Origin: Voacanga thouarsii
Lineage: Eukaryota; Streptophyta; Magnoliopsida; Gentianales; Apocynaceae
DNA: 64,000 bases
Assembly: GCA_026120185.1 (NCBI GenBank)
Contig: JANUWF010003377.1
Location: 941,001-1,005,000, forward strand
Direction of reading: 5' to 3'
Part shown: positions 34,657 through 46,526 of the stretch, in pieces
Layout of the letters: each line of letters begins with the position of its first letter
Position numbering within the stretch: position 1 is the stretch's first letter
Position numbers and translations under genes: made by a program
Notes under the pieces: model-generated
Told to the model about the DNA's origin: nothing
What the model saw: the letters and a program-made list of their open reading frames with translations, nothing else
Database searches by the model: none

Positions 34657-37206
34657 GTGATATTGAAGATTACACTTCGACATCCATTCCTGTATGGATC
34701 TGATCAACAATATGTTGCGAATGAGTTGAGCGATGACGATGATATGGAGGTTTTATGGATGCTGCCAAATGAGTTTAAATCACAAAGCATCCAACTTCAT
34801 GTTAGCTATTCAGACTTGACATCTCAACACACAGGTCACTTGGCCTGGTTGTCTCCACCAACAGGTTCATTCTTGGCAATGCTTAACCAAGTCACAAGTT
34901 TGGGGCACACGATGAATTCATTATCCCAACTTCCCACGGGCATAAGGATGGAAAACTTAAACAACATACGCCCCCAATCATTTTACCAACTGGTGGAAAA
35001 TACAGGTGCAACATTAAACATTGCCGGAACTGAATACATTAGTTCATCTGGTAGTAATGCTGAGACAGTCGATGTTGGTCACACATCTGAGGGTTTGGCA
35101 AGAAGGAATAACTTGATCATCCCCGAGCAACTATTGGTTCAAACACAAAGTCGACGGGAGGTGGATACGTATCCAGCAGACGACAATCGACTGCATGCTA
35201 GCACTATCCCAACAGATATAGCATCTCAATCGCATTTGGCCACAAGTGCAGTAAATGTTGATTCAATGTTGCATACATCTGACGGTGACTGTTTCACTGA
35301 CTCGGAAGGACCAATGAATTGGCATGACACGGATGAGAGTGATTATGTAGGGTCTGGTGCATGTGCTAATGAGTCACTCAACAGGCACTCAGTCGATGTT
35401 ACAATAAGTTAGTCTGACACTGACACTGATTTGCATCTAAACATGAGATTTCAGAACAAGAAGGAGGCTATGTATGCAGTCAGAAAGTGGTCTATTCAAG
35501 CAGGTAGGGAATTCAGAGTCTTGGAGAGTAAGAAAGACTGCTGGTATGTTAAGTGTAAGCATTCAAGTGCTGGCAATCCTTGTTCTTGGCATATTCGCGT
35601 TATACATAAGAAGACTCATGGATAGTGGCAGATAACAGTCTTGAACAAAGAACACACATGCGTCATTACAGTTGTAAACAATGTGCATAGGAACATAGAT
35701 CATTGGTTCATAGCCCGTAATGTGACACATTTAGTATTAAATGACCCTGAATGCCATGTGAGTGATGTTATTGCTGAAGTTCAGAAACTGTGAAGGACGG
35801 GTTGTTCTTATAAGAAAGTTTGGGAAGCCCAAAAGGTTGCTATGGAACTTGTATATGATGATTGGCACTCAACGTGAATTGCCCTACCAAAATACATGCT
35901 TGCCTTGCAGGATTCCAATCCTGGGACTATTGTGAGGTGGAGACACCATTGGACTAGTGTGCGTGATTTGAAAGCTTTTGGCTTCCTTTTCTGGTCATTC
36001 AAATCTTCAATTGATGGTTTCAAATATTGTCGTCCAGTGATATCAATTGATGGCACTCATTTAAGGGGACTTTAACGGGGCAAACTGTTGGTAGCATCCA
36101 CTTGGAATGCGAATAGTCACATATTCCCTCTTGCTTTTGCCATCATGGATGAGGAATCATTGGAGAGTTGGAGGTGGTTCTTAAAACTCTTCCATCAACA
36201 TGTCATTTTGGACAGACATATATGTCTTATTTCTGATAGACATAAAGGTATTGTAAATGTTGTACGCCATATGAATGAGTAGCAAGAACCTTTGGCTTTT
36301 CATTGATATTGCCTCGGGCACATAAAGGGAAATTTTCATGCCAAGTTTAAGGACACTAATTTGACAAGTTTGATGTACGCTGCTGATTTAGAGCGCAAAA
36401 GGACCAAGTGTCAATCATATTTGGATGAAATCAGGATTCGAAAAGAAGATGCATTTAAGTATTTAATGGATATTGGTTTGGAGAAATGAACTTTGTCATA
36501 TGATAAAGGGCATAGATATGGTTCAATGACTACTAGTTTGTCTGAATGTATGAATAGTGTACTGAAGAAAGCAAGATCTCTTCCGTTGAAGGTTTTGATT
36601 GAAACTTCATTTCAGAAGTTGGTTAAATATTTTAATGAATATAGAGATGAGGCATCTAATTTGAGACACCCTTTACCATCTGAAATGTGGAAGTTGTATT
36701 CTTATTTTGAGGACAAATCCAGAGGGCATGTTGTAACTGAATATAATGCACAGGCCGGTATATATGTGATTAAATCATCTGTTCAACAAGGGGGTAGAAG
36801 TCCAAATGTTTACAGTGTTAATTTAACGGAGAGATCATGCACATGCCAAAAATGGAGTATATATGGTATCCCTTGTTCACATGGGTTTGCAGCATATCGT
36901 CACAGAGGTTGAAACCTAATTAACTTTGTTTTGGAGTTCTATACCAGAAGGAATTATGAGTTGACATATGAGGGTCAGTTTTTTCCTATGGCGGATGAAC
37001 AGTATTGGAGGCCTTCTAATTTTACGCTTGCACCAGTGGAAGAAATGGTACGAAATGAAGTTCCTAGCCGTCCGCGAACATCGAGGATACCTTGTAATAT
37101 GGATTATCGGACACCCAACTCTCTTCCAAGATGCAGCAACTGTCATAGGAGTGGACATACTAGGAGGAATTATAATAATAATAATTTTACTATTTCGAGA
37201 GACTAG
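34657..37206 (+). pseudogene. MuDR-type (Mutator-like) transposase, broken by stop codons only
   Basis: All recognisable parts lie in a single frame for 2550 bp: an acidic N-terminal region, the MuDR DNA-binding domain (MRFQNKKEAMYAVRKWSIQA at 35449, then CKHSSAGNPCSWHI), the MULE catalytic domain (VISIDGTHLRGL at 36040, with the first Asp; ANSHIFPLAFAIMDEESLES; LISDRHKGI with the second Asp), a SWIM zinc finger (SCTCQKWSIYGIPCSH at 36835) and a C-terminal CCHC-like knuckle (RCSNCHRSGHTRRN) whose last Cys is Tyr. Internal stops: 35410, 35623, 35791, 35875, 36073, 36280, 36304, 36487, 36910. No indel was needed. The true N-terminus may begin about 200 bp earlier in another frame (34454-34660). 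Family function: cut-and-paste transposition in the nucleus. Confidence 0.93.
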
Positions 37207-37430
37207 CCATTATCATTATCTATTAGTTCGTTTTATGTTTAATTGTATTTTCAATACAGTTTCTCTATGTACTTGTGATATTGTTATTGTTATTTTGAAT
37301 GCTTCAATCATATATGCTATTATATTGAATTTTATTCATGTGATAAATGTGTAGTGTACTGTCAATCCTTACTCAAACTACATTAAGTAATTGTAGCAAG
37401 TTGGTTGCAGGAGGAGATTGTAGCAGGTTG

Positions 37431-37690
37431 AGGTCGCATTGCAGGTTGTTTGATCTGTAGAGTTGTAGCAGGTTGAGATCTGGGAAGTATAATTTGAGGT
37501 TGAGGTCGCATTCATGCGACCTTAGAATGCGACCTTATCAAGCAAGGTCGCATTAAAATCGGCTATTTAAAAAAAAAAAGAAATTGCGTTGAATGCGACC
37601 TTACTATAAATCGAATTCCGATTCCAGCTGCCCCTCTGTTGGAATTCGATGCGAAAATAGCACCATTTTCTAGAATTTCTGTCAGATACC
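37431..37690 (+). repeat. GGTCGCATT cluster and promoter-like repeat before the RING gene
   Basis: Contains at least six GGTCGCATT/AATGCGACC boxes (37434-37593), including a palindrome AGGTCGCATTCATGCGACCT, then ACTATAAATCG, CCGATTCCAGCTGCCCCTCT and GCGAAAATAGCACCATTTTC. The last three blocks are shared with 23741-23840 (minus). It may be a transposon end carrying a promoter, or the RING gene's own promoter duplicated elsewhere. Confidence 0.7.
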
Positions 37691-37767
37691 AGAAGATCAA
37701 CAAAATCAGTTCATCTATTTTTTCTAGTTCTCTAATCTCTTCCACTGCTGTGAGGAAATCTCTCAAG

Positions 37768-38576
37768 ATGTCAGCTCCGGGATGGTTACCCCCTTTGAAT
37801 TCTCACTCCGATTACGTTATCCATGTAACAATGGAACAACTTAGACGGCCACCACCGAAAGAAGAGGCTTATTCCTTTATTGAGATTGATGCCTATGTGG
37901 CCTTTTGTACTAAAGCCTGTCCAACTGCGATTCCTTTATGTGGCCTGAGCGTGAGCCGAAGATGGAAGTATTCAGGGAATTCATATCTAGGGTGTTCTCC
38001 GATCTGTGTGTCTCGGTAAATTTTGACCGTGTCTTCCTGAGACTGAAGGATTTGGAAGACAATTTATCAACTAGTTTTTGGAAAAGTACAGACAACTGGG
38101 CAGTACGAATTCAGGAATTTCTAACCAGCATGAGAAGCAAAAGCTATAACGCTGGCCACAAAAGGCTGCCTCTTTTCCTACAAATCATAAAGGCGATTTG
38201 GATATCGGACGATGAGTATAAAGCTTGGACTACATGGTACGAAGAGAAGAAGAAGGTCGATCCAAATTTTGAGAGCAATTATTTCAGAGCGATTGGAAGA
38301 CCGCAAACGTTGGAAGAATTCTGGTACGAAAGAGCTTTGAAACGCAAGCCCGCAACTCGATCCGCGATCGAGGAGATCCTAAAAGATGTATGTTTAGATG
38401 AGTCTAATTCAAGATGGGCTTGCGTCGTCTGCTTCGAAGAGTTGGAGCACGGATCAAAAGCCGTTTCCTTGCCTTGCTCCCATGTCTTCCACAGGAACTG
38501 CATTGAGAAGTGGCTTCGGGAGAATCACAAGTGTCCATTGTGTAGATACATGTTGCCTCCAGCGGATGACGCTTAG
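37768..38576 (+). pseudogene. RING-H2 E3 ubiquitin ligase-like gene with one frameshift
   Basis: ATG at 37768 (MSAPGWLPPLNSHSDY...) opens a frame that is lost between about 37914 and 37937. The rest continues in the next frame from MWPEREPKMEVFREF (37938) to TAG at 38574-38576. No intron is present. The C-terminus holds a C3H2C3 RING-H2 finger: CVVC, 14 residues later PCSHVFHRNC, then CPLC. Such fingers bind E2 enzymes and transfer ubiquitin. The middle (about 130 residues) has no recognised domain. A 212-residue protein starting at 37938 would keep the whole finger, so partial function is possible. A related N-terminus sits at 40269. The upstream 330 bp are a repeat also found at 23.7-23.96 kb. 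The frameshift could be a sequencing error. Confidence 0.8.
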
Positions 38577-39439
38577 TTGAGGAAATTGGGACAAAATCAG
38601 TTGAAGCCGTACTACTTTCCAACATCGAGCATTTGTTCTATGAGTAATGCAATTTGTAAAGTACAATACTATTTTAAAAATCAATTAATCCCATTGAATT
38701 TTCTATATCTAAGAATGGGGTTAAATCTTTATCTTGCATCACTGTCGACTTGCCCAAACCTGCTTTATAATTATGGTCAAATTTGGTGAATGAAAAGTGT
38801 AATAAAATATGAGTCATACATTTCCCGCATAATCAGAGTATTCATTTTTCCCCCTCTTTTGTGACTCCGTGTACTGCTTGAAGGAAGTTTATGATAGAAA
38901 AAGAAACTGCAAACGGGGATTATGATTGAAACCTTACAGCACTAGAAAATAAATTTATTTTAAATTTACATATAAAAAAATACTTTTATAGACCAAATTT
39001 TCACAGCTTAAATGCAGTATAAATTTTTGAATCTTCTACAAGATATCACATGTAGAGATAGAAATTCTCGATACGATGATCTCTAATGTTTGATTACGAT
39101 TATCTTTGTGTTTATTAAAATTTTATTCCATAAACATATCTTTATAAATATATTTTAAAATATTATACCTTTACATTTTACTATAATTCTTCCCTATTTG
39201 TTGGTTGTCATTATGGCTACCTAAATTTCCTCACAAGTAAGGATGAACATTATAAATGAATTATTCCTTGCCAGGCTATGGACTGCACTTTTCACTCAAA
39301 ATCCTTTTCTACCCAAAATGGATTGAGATTCTCTTTACATTCCGTCGTTTGGAAGGAAAAGTCAGAACTGAAGGACAATTCCTTTCTGACATTTGATGGA
39401 AAAAAATTATCAGAATGAAATAAAATTTAACATATCATG

Positions 39440-39479
<40 letters not shown>

Positions 39480-40268
39480 TTTGAGGTAATATGTTAGTAT
39501 TATATTCTTCTTTTTTAGATAAAAAAGTCAAAATATATTATTTGAATATAAAACTCTCTTACATAATATTATTCGAATATAACAAATATTTAAAAATTAA
39601 AAAATAAATAACAAATTATTAAAATATTTTTTATATGTAAGCAACTAATCAATTTTTTTCAATAAATATATATTTTTATAAACCATCTAGCCATAATCTT
39701 TTACATTACAAAGTTAGTCTCAAAATGGATAATTTATAATAATATAATTTACAAAATATTAAAATCGGATCATATCATTATTAAATTTGACACATTAAGC
39801 TAAACCTATGATATTTTGCCTAATAATGAGGAATTTTACCAATTAAGTTGCTATCCTGATACAACTTTTTTATTTTTATTTTTATTTTGTGTCTTTTATG
39901 AAATTTCTATATTTTTAGTATTTAATCTAAATCCAAGAATTGTGCAATGTTAAAAATCTCCCATTAATTGCTTTATATACACGAGCACTTGGCGAGAGAA
40001 TATCAGGAGCTTCAATTCTCCAGTACCACAGAAGCAATATCTGACTAAGCAATGTAATCCCAAGAACTTAAGTAATCAAATCTTCGAACAAGAAGAGGTT
40101 TTCCTATTTCTCAAACTCTAATCTGAATCAAACGAGGAATTGGAAACCCTTATTTATATGTACGAAGGCTAAAGGGATGTGAATCAGAATAATCAAAGTT
40201 CTTGTTTATTTGGTTCATTATCAATCATAATCAGAACCCTTTATTTTTTCCCTTCATAAACCAAGAAA
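38577..40268. other. AT-rich intergenic DNA
   Basis: No gene. An (AT)n microsatellite lies at 39440-39477. A TATA box (TTTATATAC, about 39972-39980) and leader-like sequence precede the RING-paralogue fragment at 40269. Confidence 0.6.
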
Positions 40269-40406
40269 ATGTCCGCTCCCACGTGGTTGCCGCTGATCAA
40301 TTCTCATAAGCAATATTTAACTGCCATGTCAATTGGAGAAGCCCACGAAATCTTAGATACAGTACCAGTGCATATAACAATCATATCAGCGCACGAAGAT
40401 CCCTAA
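40269..40406 (+). pseudogene. N-terminal fragment of a paralogue of the RING-H2 gene
   Basis: ATG begins MSAPTWLPLINSHKQYL, which parallels MSAPGWLPPLNSHSDYV of the gene at 37768. It stays open for 45 codons (EAHEILDTVPVHITI) and stops at TAA. A TATA-like box 290 bp upstream and leader sequence look preserved. Forty bases downstream the locus is interrupted by a Copia-type LTR, so the RING part is gone. Probably a tandem duplicate truncated by the transposon. Confidence 0.6.
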
Positions 40407-40446
40407 ATCGATCGTAGATACAAAATCAGTGAAACAAATAACCGTT

Positions 40447-40923
40447 TGTTGGGCAAATCTCAACCAACATAGATAATGAGAATAAAAAAATAAACATGAA
40501 GAATAAAATAATGTATAAAAAATATACACCGTTTGGCTTCTTTATCCAAGTTTATCTTCGCGGCGAAAATTTCAAAATACTCTATTAATAGCTATCAGAA
40601 GATTTACACAAAATATTCTTGATATCTTCCCAAATCCTGTCTCACACCTCTCATACATTCACCTAACCTATACCCATACGCCTCATAACAATACACCACA
40701 ACAAATCAGGACCTGCCCTTAAAAAGCTTGTGACTCCACCTATATATATGTAATTACCAAGTTATAATACTCATAATTAAGATTGGATATAGCAAGAGTA
40801 ATTTCTTATTTTTAATATACATAGGACAATAATAACATCCTAATTCTAAATACATTAGGAATATCTTTTTCAATCAAACCATTTTATCATAATTCGATTA
40901 GGAATGCAAGACAAAATCCAACA
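40447..40923 (-). repeat. Copia-type LTR G with adjacent polypurine-like tract
   Basis: Runs from TGTTGGGCAAATC to AAAATCCAACA, 477 bp, TG...CA ends. The next bases (ATATCCACTTTGGCCT) give AGGCCAAAGTGGATAT on the minus strand, a Copia polypurine-tract signature next to a 3' LTR. The partner LTR was not found. 40924-41668 would be internal 3' sequence and has no recognisable RNase H. Confidence 0.5.
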
Positions 40924-41668
40924 ATATCCACTTTGGCCTGTATTCCGCCTTCGCCAGCCTCCAAGATATGCAACAACATCAAAGTCACAATCCTTATGAC
41001 TCCATTGACCTTTATAACCAAAAAAATTTCATGTGATACCTAACTACATACTCGAATCAGCATAATCCCAATATCTCATTTATTCCCTATTTGACTTGGT
41101 CAATAAGCATGTTATTGTCCTCGAGTCCAAACACAATTCATTGACTTGTACGAGAAAGTCTCGATCTTTTCTCGCCTCTACAGGATTTCTCCTCACACCA
41201 TCATCTGTACCTTAAAAGTCATTGTACACTCCCTTCCAAGTCGTCGAAGTACTTCTTTCCTTACAGATGAATATCGTTGCTTATACTTCTCTCGTTATAT
41301 TGGAATATTCTAACCATGTGTGATTTTAGGACTCTACCTCAAATAAAAACTGCAATCATTGGATCTTACTAGTTCAAGGAGATTAGAGTATGTGCATCTT
41401 TAGGACATCTGTCACACCACCTAAAGTGTGTCCCACTCCAAGAACAATTAATCTCTTGAAGGCAACATCCAAAATCTAAAATCCACTTGAGAAGAAGTAT
41501 CTATATGCTCGAAGATTATAAGTATATCTTCGCATATACCAGTGTTATCGTACTGCCAGTACAAATCCTCATCTTTCCTTTTCCAATGAATAGATAGCCA
41601 TTCATGACAACTATAATCGTGTGTTCTTTTTTCTAATTGTGTAATCTGGATCTACCTGCCTCAAATCC

Positions 41669-43091
41669 TGATAGGGCCAAATTGCACTTATAGTAGTTTC
41701 CTAACTATTTGAAGTAATTAGGTGATGTTTTTTATTCAATAGCTAGCCAATTCCCTTACAATATGATATTTTACCTATGGGAAGGTTTTCGTATGAATTT
41801 GTGCAAAACTGAAGATTTTGTAGCTTAACCGTGCAATTCTAGATTTGATCCGATACCGACTTGAAGAGATTGAATCGGCCCTGGCTCGGTTCTACAAATA
41901 GAGGATAAAGCAGAGCAGACTAGGATTGCCAGAGTTGACCCAGCGTCGGCCCGAACGAAATGACCTGGTACCAGCCCAATTTGGTTCTGAGGCAATAAAG
42001 TCTAATTTTGAGCTTACATTAGAATAGTCTAAGAAGTCTTTCTAGTATCTGATTTGTACTCGGCTCAGAACTCTAGGAGAACAAATTTTGGCAATCCAGG
42101 AGTTATAAATACAAGAAAAAAAAACACAAGAAGAAAGAGGTGGATACGAGGAACAAGTAAGAAATTGTTCATTCAAGAAGGATTCCACAAAAAAGGAGCA
42201 TTGTTTTAAAAAAGTCTCAAAAGAAGAAATAAGAGGGCTTTGTCTATAAGTTCTTTCTTTACCCTTTGATTTCTTTTTCTTGAACAATAATGAGATCAAT
42301 GTTTTTATTGTAATTGGATATTATTTTTAAGATTCATAATATTGTAATTTATTTAGTTCTTGGATAAATTAATTATGATTCTTCGTTTTTTGATTACTTG
42401 TGTTATTGGTGAATTGATAGAAATTGGATCTTCTTTCTAAAGGACTTGGGAAACGAAGTTAGGAATGAGTCAATTCAATTGATTCTATATTTTTATGTCT
42501 TAATTGGATTGGGAAAGAAAGTTAAGAATTGAACTTGAATAATCAAAGATTAGTTGATTTCGCCTAAAGTATAGGGCAATTGGCTAATTTCATGTTATCT
42601 ATTGCCTAGAGTATTGGGATATTGGTTAAGGAATGAGTTTTATGCATCTTTTAGTTGTTTTAGTTTGATTGGGAAATCTACTAAATTGACTAAGAGATAG
42701 TGAGTCCATGACTTGAGAAAGAATTGAATTCTATTTTATTCTTTTATGATACCAAGATAATGATTAATTGTGAAAAGTACTTATAATTTATTGTCATGTC
42801 TTCAAAAACTTCTATCTAAATACATGTTCTTTTTTCCTGAAGTTGCATATTTTTTATCTTTATTCTTTATTGTTCTTCTTTCATCACTTTAATTTGTAGG
42901 TTAAACAATGTATGAAAAGTGATTAGTGTGTACTTGTTCTTTGAGAATCGATACTCGTTAATGCCATATACTATACTTAATGATAAGTGCACTTGCTCAT
43001 ATGTGTGATTTGGGGTTAACGTTTTAATTAAAACTTGACTAGGAATGGACTTAAAATTGAATGATTTTATATACCCAAAGCTAACGTATCA
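41669..43091 (+). repeat. Ty3/Gypsy (Athila/Tat-type) 5' LTR H
   Basis: From TGATAGGGCCAAATTG to CTAACGTATCA, 1423 bp, followed by a primer site of the Athila/Tat type. The 5' boundary is a best guess from the TG start. Confidence 0.65.
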
Positions 43092-43097
43092 AGTTTT

Positions 43098-43116
43098 TGG
43101 CACTGTTGCCGGAGAG
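43098..43116 (+). other. Primer-binding site of Gypsy element H
   Basis: TGGCACTGTTGCCGGAGAG, two or three mismatches from the familiar TGGCGCCGTTGCCGGGGA site of Athila/Tat elements. Confidence 0.8.
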
Positions 43117-43187
43117 CAATATCACGAAAGCTTCAATCTCATTGATTTAACCATGTTTATATGTTCATACGTAAATATGTATGTATG

Positions 43188-43229
<42 letters not shown>

Positions 43230-44127
43230 GTAAATAGGTATCAAATCTTGTTGTTTGTATTATTTATGTATTAGCGTGCTAATTGTTGTATTTGTTGAAC
43301 TAATTGTACTTACTTGAATAGTTGTGAATTCCAAAATCTTACTTTTCATATTTTCTTACTTGAATAGTTGGTTATGCTTCTTGAAGATCGTCAAGTGGGA
43401 TCACTTCCTGGAAACATGGAGAATAACCCATGAGACCAAGATTGTGGAAAAAGATGAAGTTTAACTGTTTTCGTATTTTAATTTGGACAATCTTTAATTT
43501 TGTTGGCTTAAGTTTATTTTTATTTTTGAACACATGCATTAATTTCTTTCATGATAGTATGTTTCCATTCATTTAGTTATATAAAAACAAAAAAAATCAC
43601 TTTTTGAACCCGACAAAACTGACCAAACGCCGGTCCAAGCATTTGGGCCCGATGCCAGGTCACTTCAGGTTTTTGGTCAAGAATCCAGACTTGACCTAGT
43701 GCCTGTCCAAGTGCTTAGACTCGATGCCAAGTCTTATCGGGATTCTGATGGATAAAGAGCCGAGCCGGCTCATTATTTTCAAAGCTCCTCAATTCCCTCG
43801 TTTTTTTTTTCTCTCACTAGCTCAATTTTAAATTTGAAAACCATCATCTCATCATCAAATATTTGATTTTTCATTGAATCTACGCATTAAAATCATAAAA
43901 ATTGATTTTTTTTCCTTCAAATCCCCACTTCCCAATCCACGTAATTTGTGCAAGATTTCTTCCATAGTTTTGCAATGAATGTTTGCCCATACATTAGAGA
44001 ATATAGTGGTATGATTTTTCTTTCATTTTTACGATTCAATTTTGTTCATGAATTTCTTGCTATTTTTTATTTATTTTTGGACAAAATTCAATTATCTTGC
44101 TTGTTTGATTTGGATAAATTGAGTAAT
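43117..44127 (+). pseudogene. Internal remnants of Gypsy element H
   Basis: A gag C-terminal scrap (QVGSLPGNMENNP, about 43397-43435) is followed by non-coding sequence whose 43580-44000 part matches the inverse of 9600-10060, the env-like leader of another remnant. Nearly all of gag and pol is missing. (ATGT)n-(AT)n microsatellite at 43176-43226. Confidence 0.55.
43176..43226. repeat. (ATGT)n-(AT)n microsatellite
   Basis: Four ATGT units then about 17 AT units. Confidence 0.95.
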
Positions 44128-45649
44128 GTCACGCCCTATACCTGCAGACCTAGGAGCGCGACTATGGGCCTGGCAACACTCATGGTCAACTACTTAGCTG
44201 CCGTCCTCGCTGGGCTAAAATAAATATCCGAAGTTGATAATAGGTACTTAAGCCCATCCTTATATACCATTTTATACTTCTTATCTTAATCCTATGTAAG
44301 ATTGGGGTATCACATTTACCACTCATTTAGGCTCAAGCATTCTCGCTAGGCCCACATTTTAGGAGTCAAACTCAGGACCAACCAAGCGGCATAAGATTCT
44401 AGAAGTGGCTCCTACTGGGCCAAAATAGATATCCTAAGTTAACAGGTACTTAGATCCATCCTCATATACTATTTATACTTCTCATCCCAATCCCATATTG
44501 GCATTGTGGCTCATTTAGGTCGGTTATTCATGAATTAGGCTGATTATTCAATCGTTAGCTACTTCCAATATCCTATCTCCCCATTTTGAGTAAGACAGAC
44601 CCCACAATAGGCCAAGTTACTAGGGGCCGTCTATCTCTAACGTAAGCTAGTACAAGGAGAATAGTTTCTGTTGAGTACTCAATGCTTTCACAACATGATT
44701 TAGGTCCAAGAAATAGAAAAGGGTTTTTCACTCCTTTTACATAACTTGTAAATGCAAGGCATAAGTAAAATATCATGAAATATAGCATATGGCTGGATTT
44801 TCACACGTAACTTAAAAAACATGTCAAGAGTCCATGATTTTATCATGTAAGCATAATAGATATTTTCAATCATATGCATGAAACCGATGATTAACGAGTA
44901 ATAAAAAAAAAGACAATCTCCAATTTGGTCCCTTAACAATAATTTTCAGTCAGTTATATTCCCTAATATTTTTTTCATCTTTTTAGATCCCCTAAATATT
45001 TTTTTACAACTCATTTGGTCCTTCTGCCAGTCACACCGTTAACTTGTTACTTTTTGTAAGGGCAAATCTGAAACTTCACTATATTTCTACACTGGTGGTC
45101 TATACCCAAGCAAAAAGAAAGTGAAGAAATGGATCTGTGTCTCCCAGCAAAATACATGGGTTCTAGTGTTTTTTGGGAGAAAGGTGAGGCCATTGTCTCA
45201 CTAAAAAATGACTCATAGAAAGCTGTAGCCACCAAACCCACCAACATCTCTTTCTTCCTCTTTATTTCTTTTTACGGCAACAATCCAACTTGATAGCAAA
45301 TTTCGATGCATATCTATTGTCTGTACATTCACCAGACACTTTCTTGAAATGTTTGTTCATGTAATGTTTTTTGATATCTTGCTAAATCCTAAACTTTACC
45401 AAACACATCAGTACTGATTAAAAAAACTATCAAGCACATTTCAATTGCCACCCTAGCAGCCTAGCCTAACATTTAACCTGATGTTGGACAAATTTAAAAT
45501 TCCTGACACACCAATGGAATGCAAAATAAGTAACTAAATAGGATTACCTAGCACAATGAAGTAAACATAAGCTTTTATGAACTTCACTAATAGACAACAG
45601 GATCACAATAGTCAACTTTTTTCTTTTTTCTTTTTTTGAGACCTAAAAA

Positions 45650-46130
45650 ATGAAAGAAACATACAGAACCTCCACTATGAACTTCACCATAGGCATACAC
45701 ACTTCATGAGAAGACTCGTCATCCGTACAAACACAAACATCCTTCAGCTAAGCTTTAAATTTGCCTATATACAAGTACGCCAGCATAGTCATGATCATGT
45801 TAGAGTTGACTTTAGAATCCTTCATCCATTCCATCAATTCAACCTTATCATTCTTCTCCTTCGCACGGGAGAAAATGTTCCTAAAGAACGGACTCCTCGC
45901 TGATAAAATGTAGCAGTGAACTGGAATCTCTCTACTACCATCGGCAGCCACAAAGTGTAGCACCGGCAAAGAAATCAAAGTCTAGGTTTGATGCATTGGA
46001 GAGAAATATTGATTCCAATGCTTCAAAAAGGCATCAAGTGCAAACGAATCCGGCAGCAAAAATGGCAATTTAGTGTTGCCAGCAAAGCACAGGCTACTTC
46101 TCTCGCCACTGATGTCCACATCACTGGAGT
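45650..46130 (-). pseudogene. NPR1-like N-terminal/BTB fragment
   Basis: Minus strand. Start MLVVFSDSSDVDISGERSS, then NLDFDFFAGATL (family text: DFFADAKL), a frameshift, then REIPVHCYILSARSPFFRN, MLAYLYIGKFK, a stop, and DVCVCTDDESSHEVCMPMV followed by VEVLYVSF. This is the conserved order of the BTB/POZ N-terminus of NPR1-family proteins, the salicylic-acid co-regulators of plant immunity, including the Cys/His cluster after the BTB core. Ankyrin repeats and the C-terminus are missing. A leader-like stretch (46140-46427) precedes it. It lies between inverted repeats, so it is a captured gene piece, now broken by two stops and a frameshift. Confidence 0.8.
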
Positions 46131-46526
46131 CAGAAAAGACTACGAGCATCCATTAAAGAATTCTTCTGAACGCATACACACAAGGGGGACTATTGGAAGA
46201 AAAAAGCCATTGAATTGGGGAAAATCACCTAGGTCGATAGCTAGAGTGTCTAAGGATAAAGAAAATAGGAATAAAACAAGAGGAAATTGTAGAGGACGAA
46301 AACGAAAGCCATAGAGGAGGGGAGACAATGCCCTAGCAGATTTCGTCTCTCTCAGGCCTTGCCAGCAATTTACGGCTACCAAAGGGATGTGGCTCAAAAT
46401 TTTATTTTCAATCTTGTGGATTAACAATCAACATTTGTCTTTTTTTTTTAGTTCTTTTAGGCAATGTAGAAATATAGTGAAATTTCAAATTTGCCCTTAC
46501 AAAAAATGACAAATTAATGGTGTGAC

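Noticed and set aside
38279..38684. Antisense open frames over the RING-H2 finger
   Set aside because: Shadows of the plus-strand coding sequence, which has the conserved Cys/His pattern.
45047..45247. Minus-strand frame MLVGLVATAFYESFF... as a gene
   Set aside because: Overlaps the terminal inverted repeat of the Pack-MULE-like element and matches no family I recognise; possibly a second captured scrap but unsupported.
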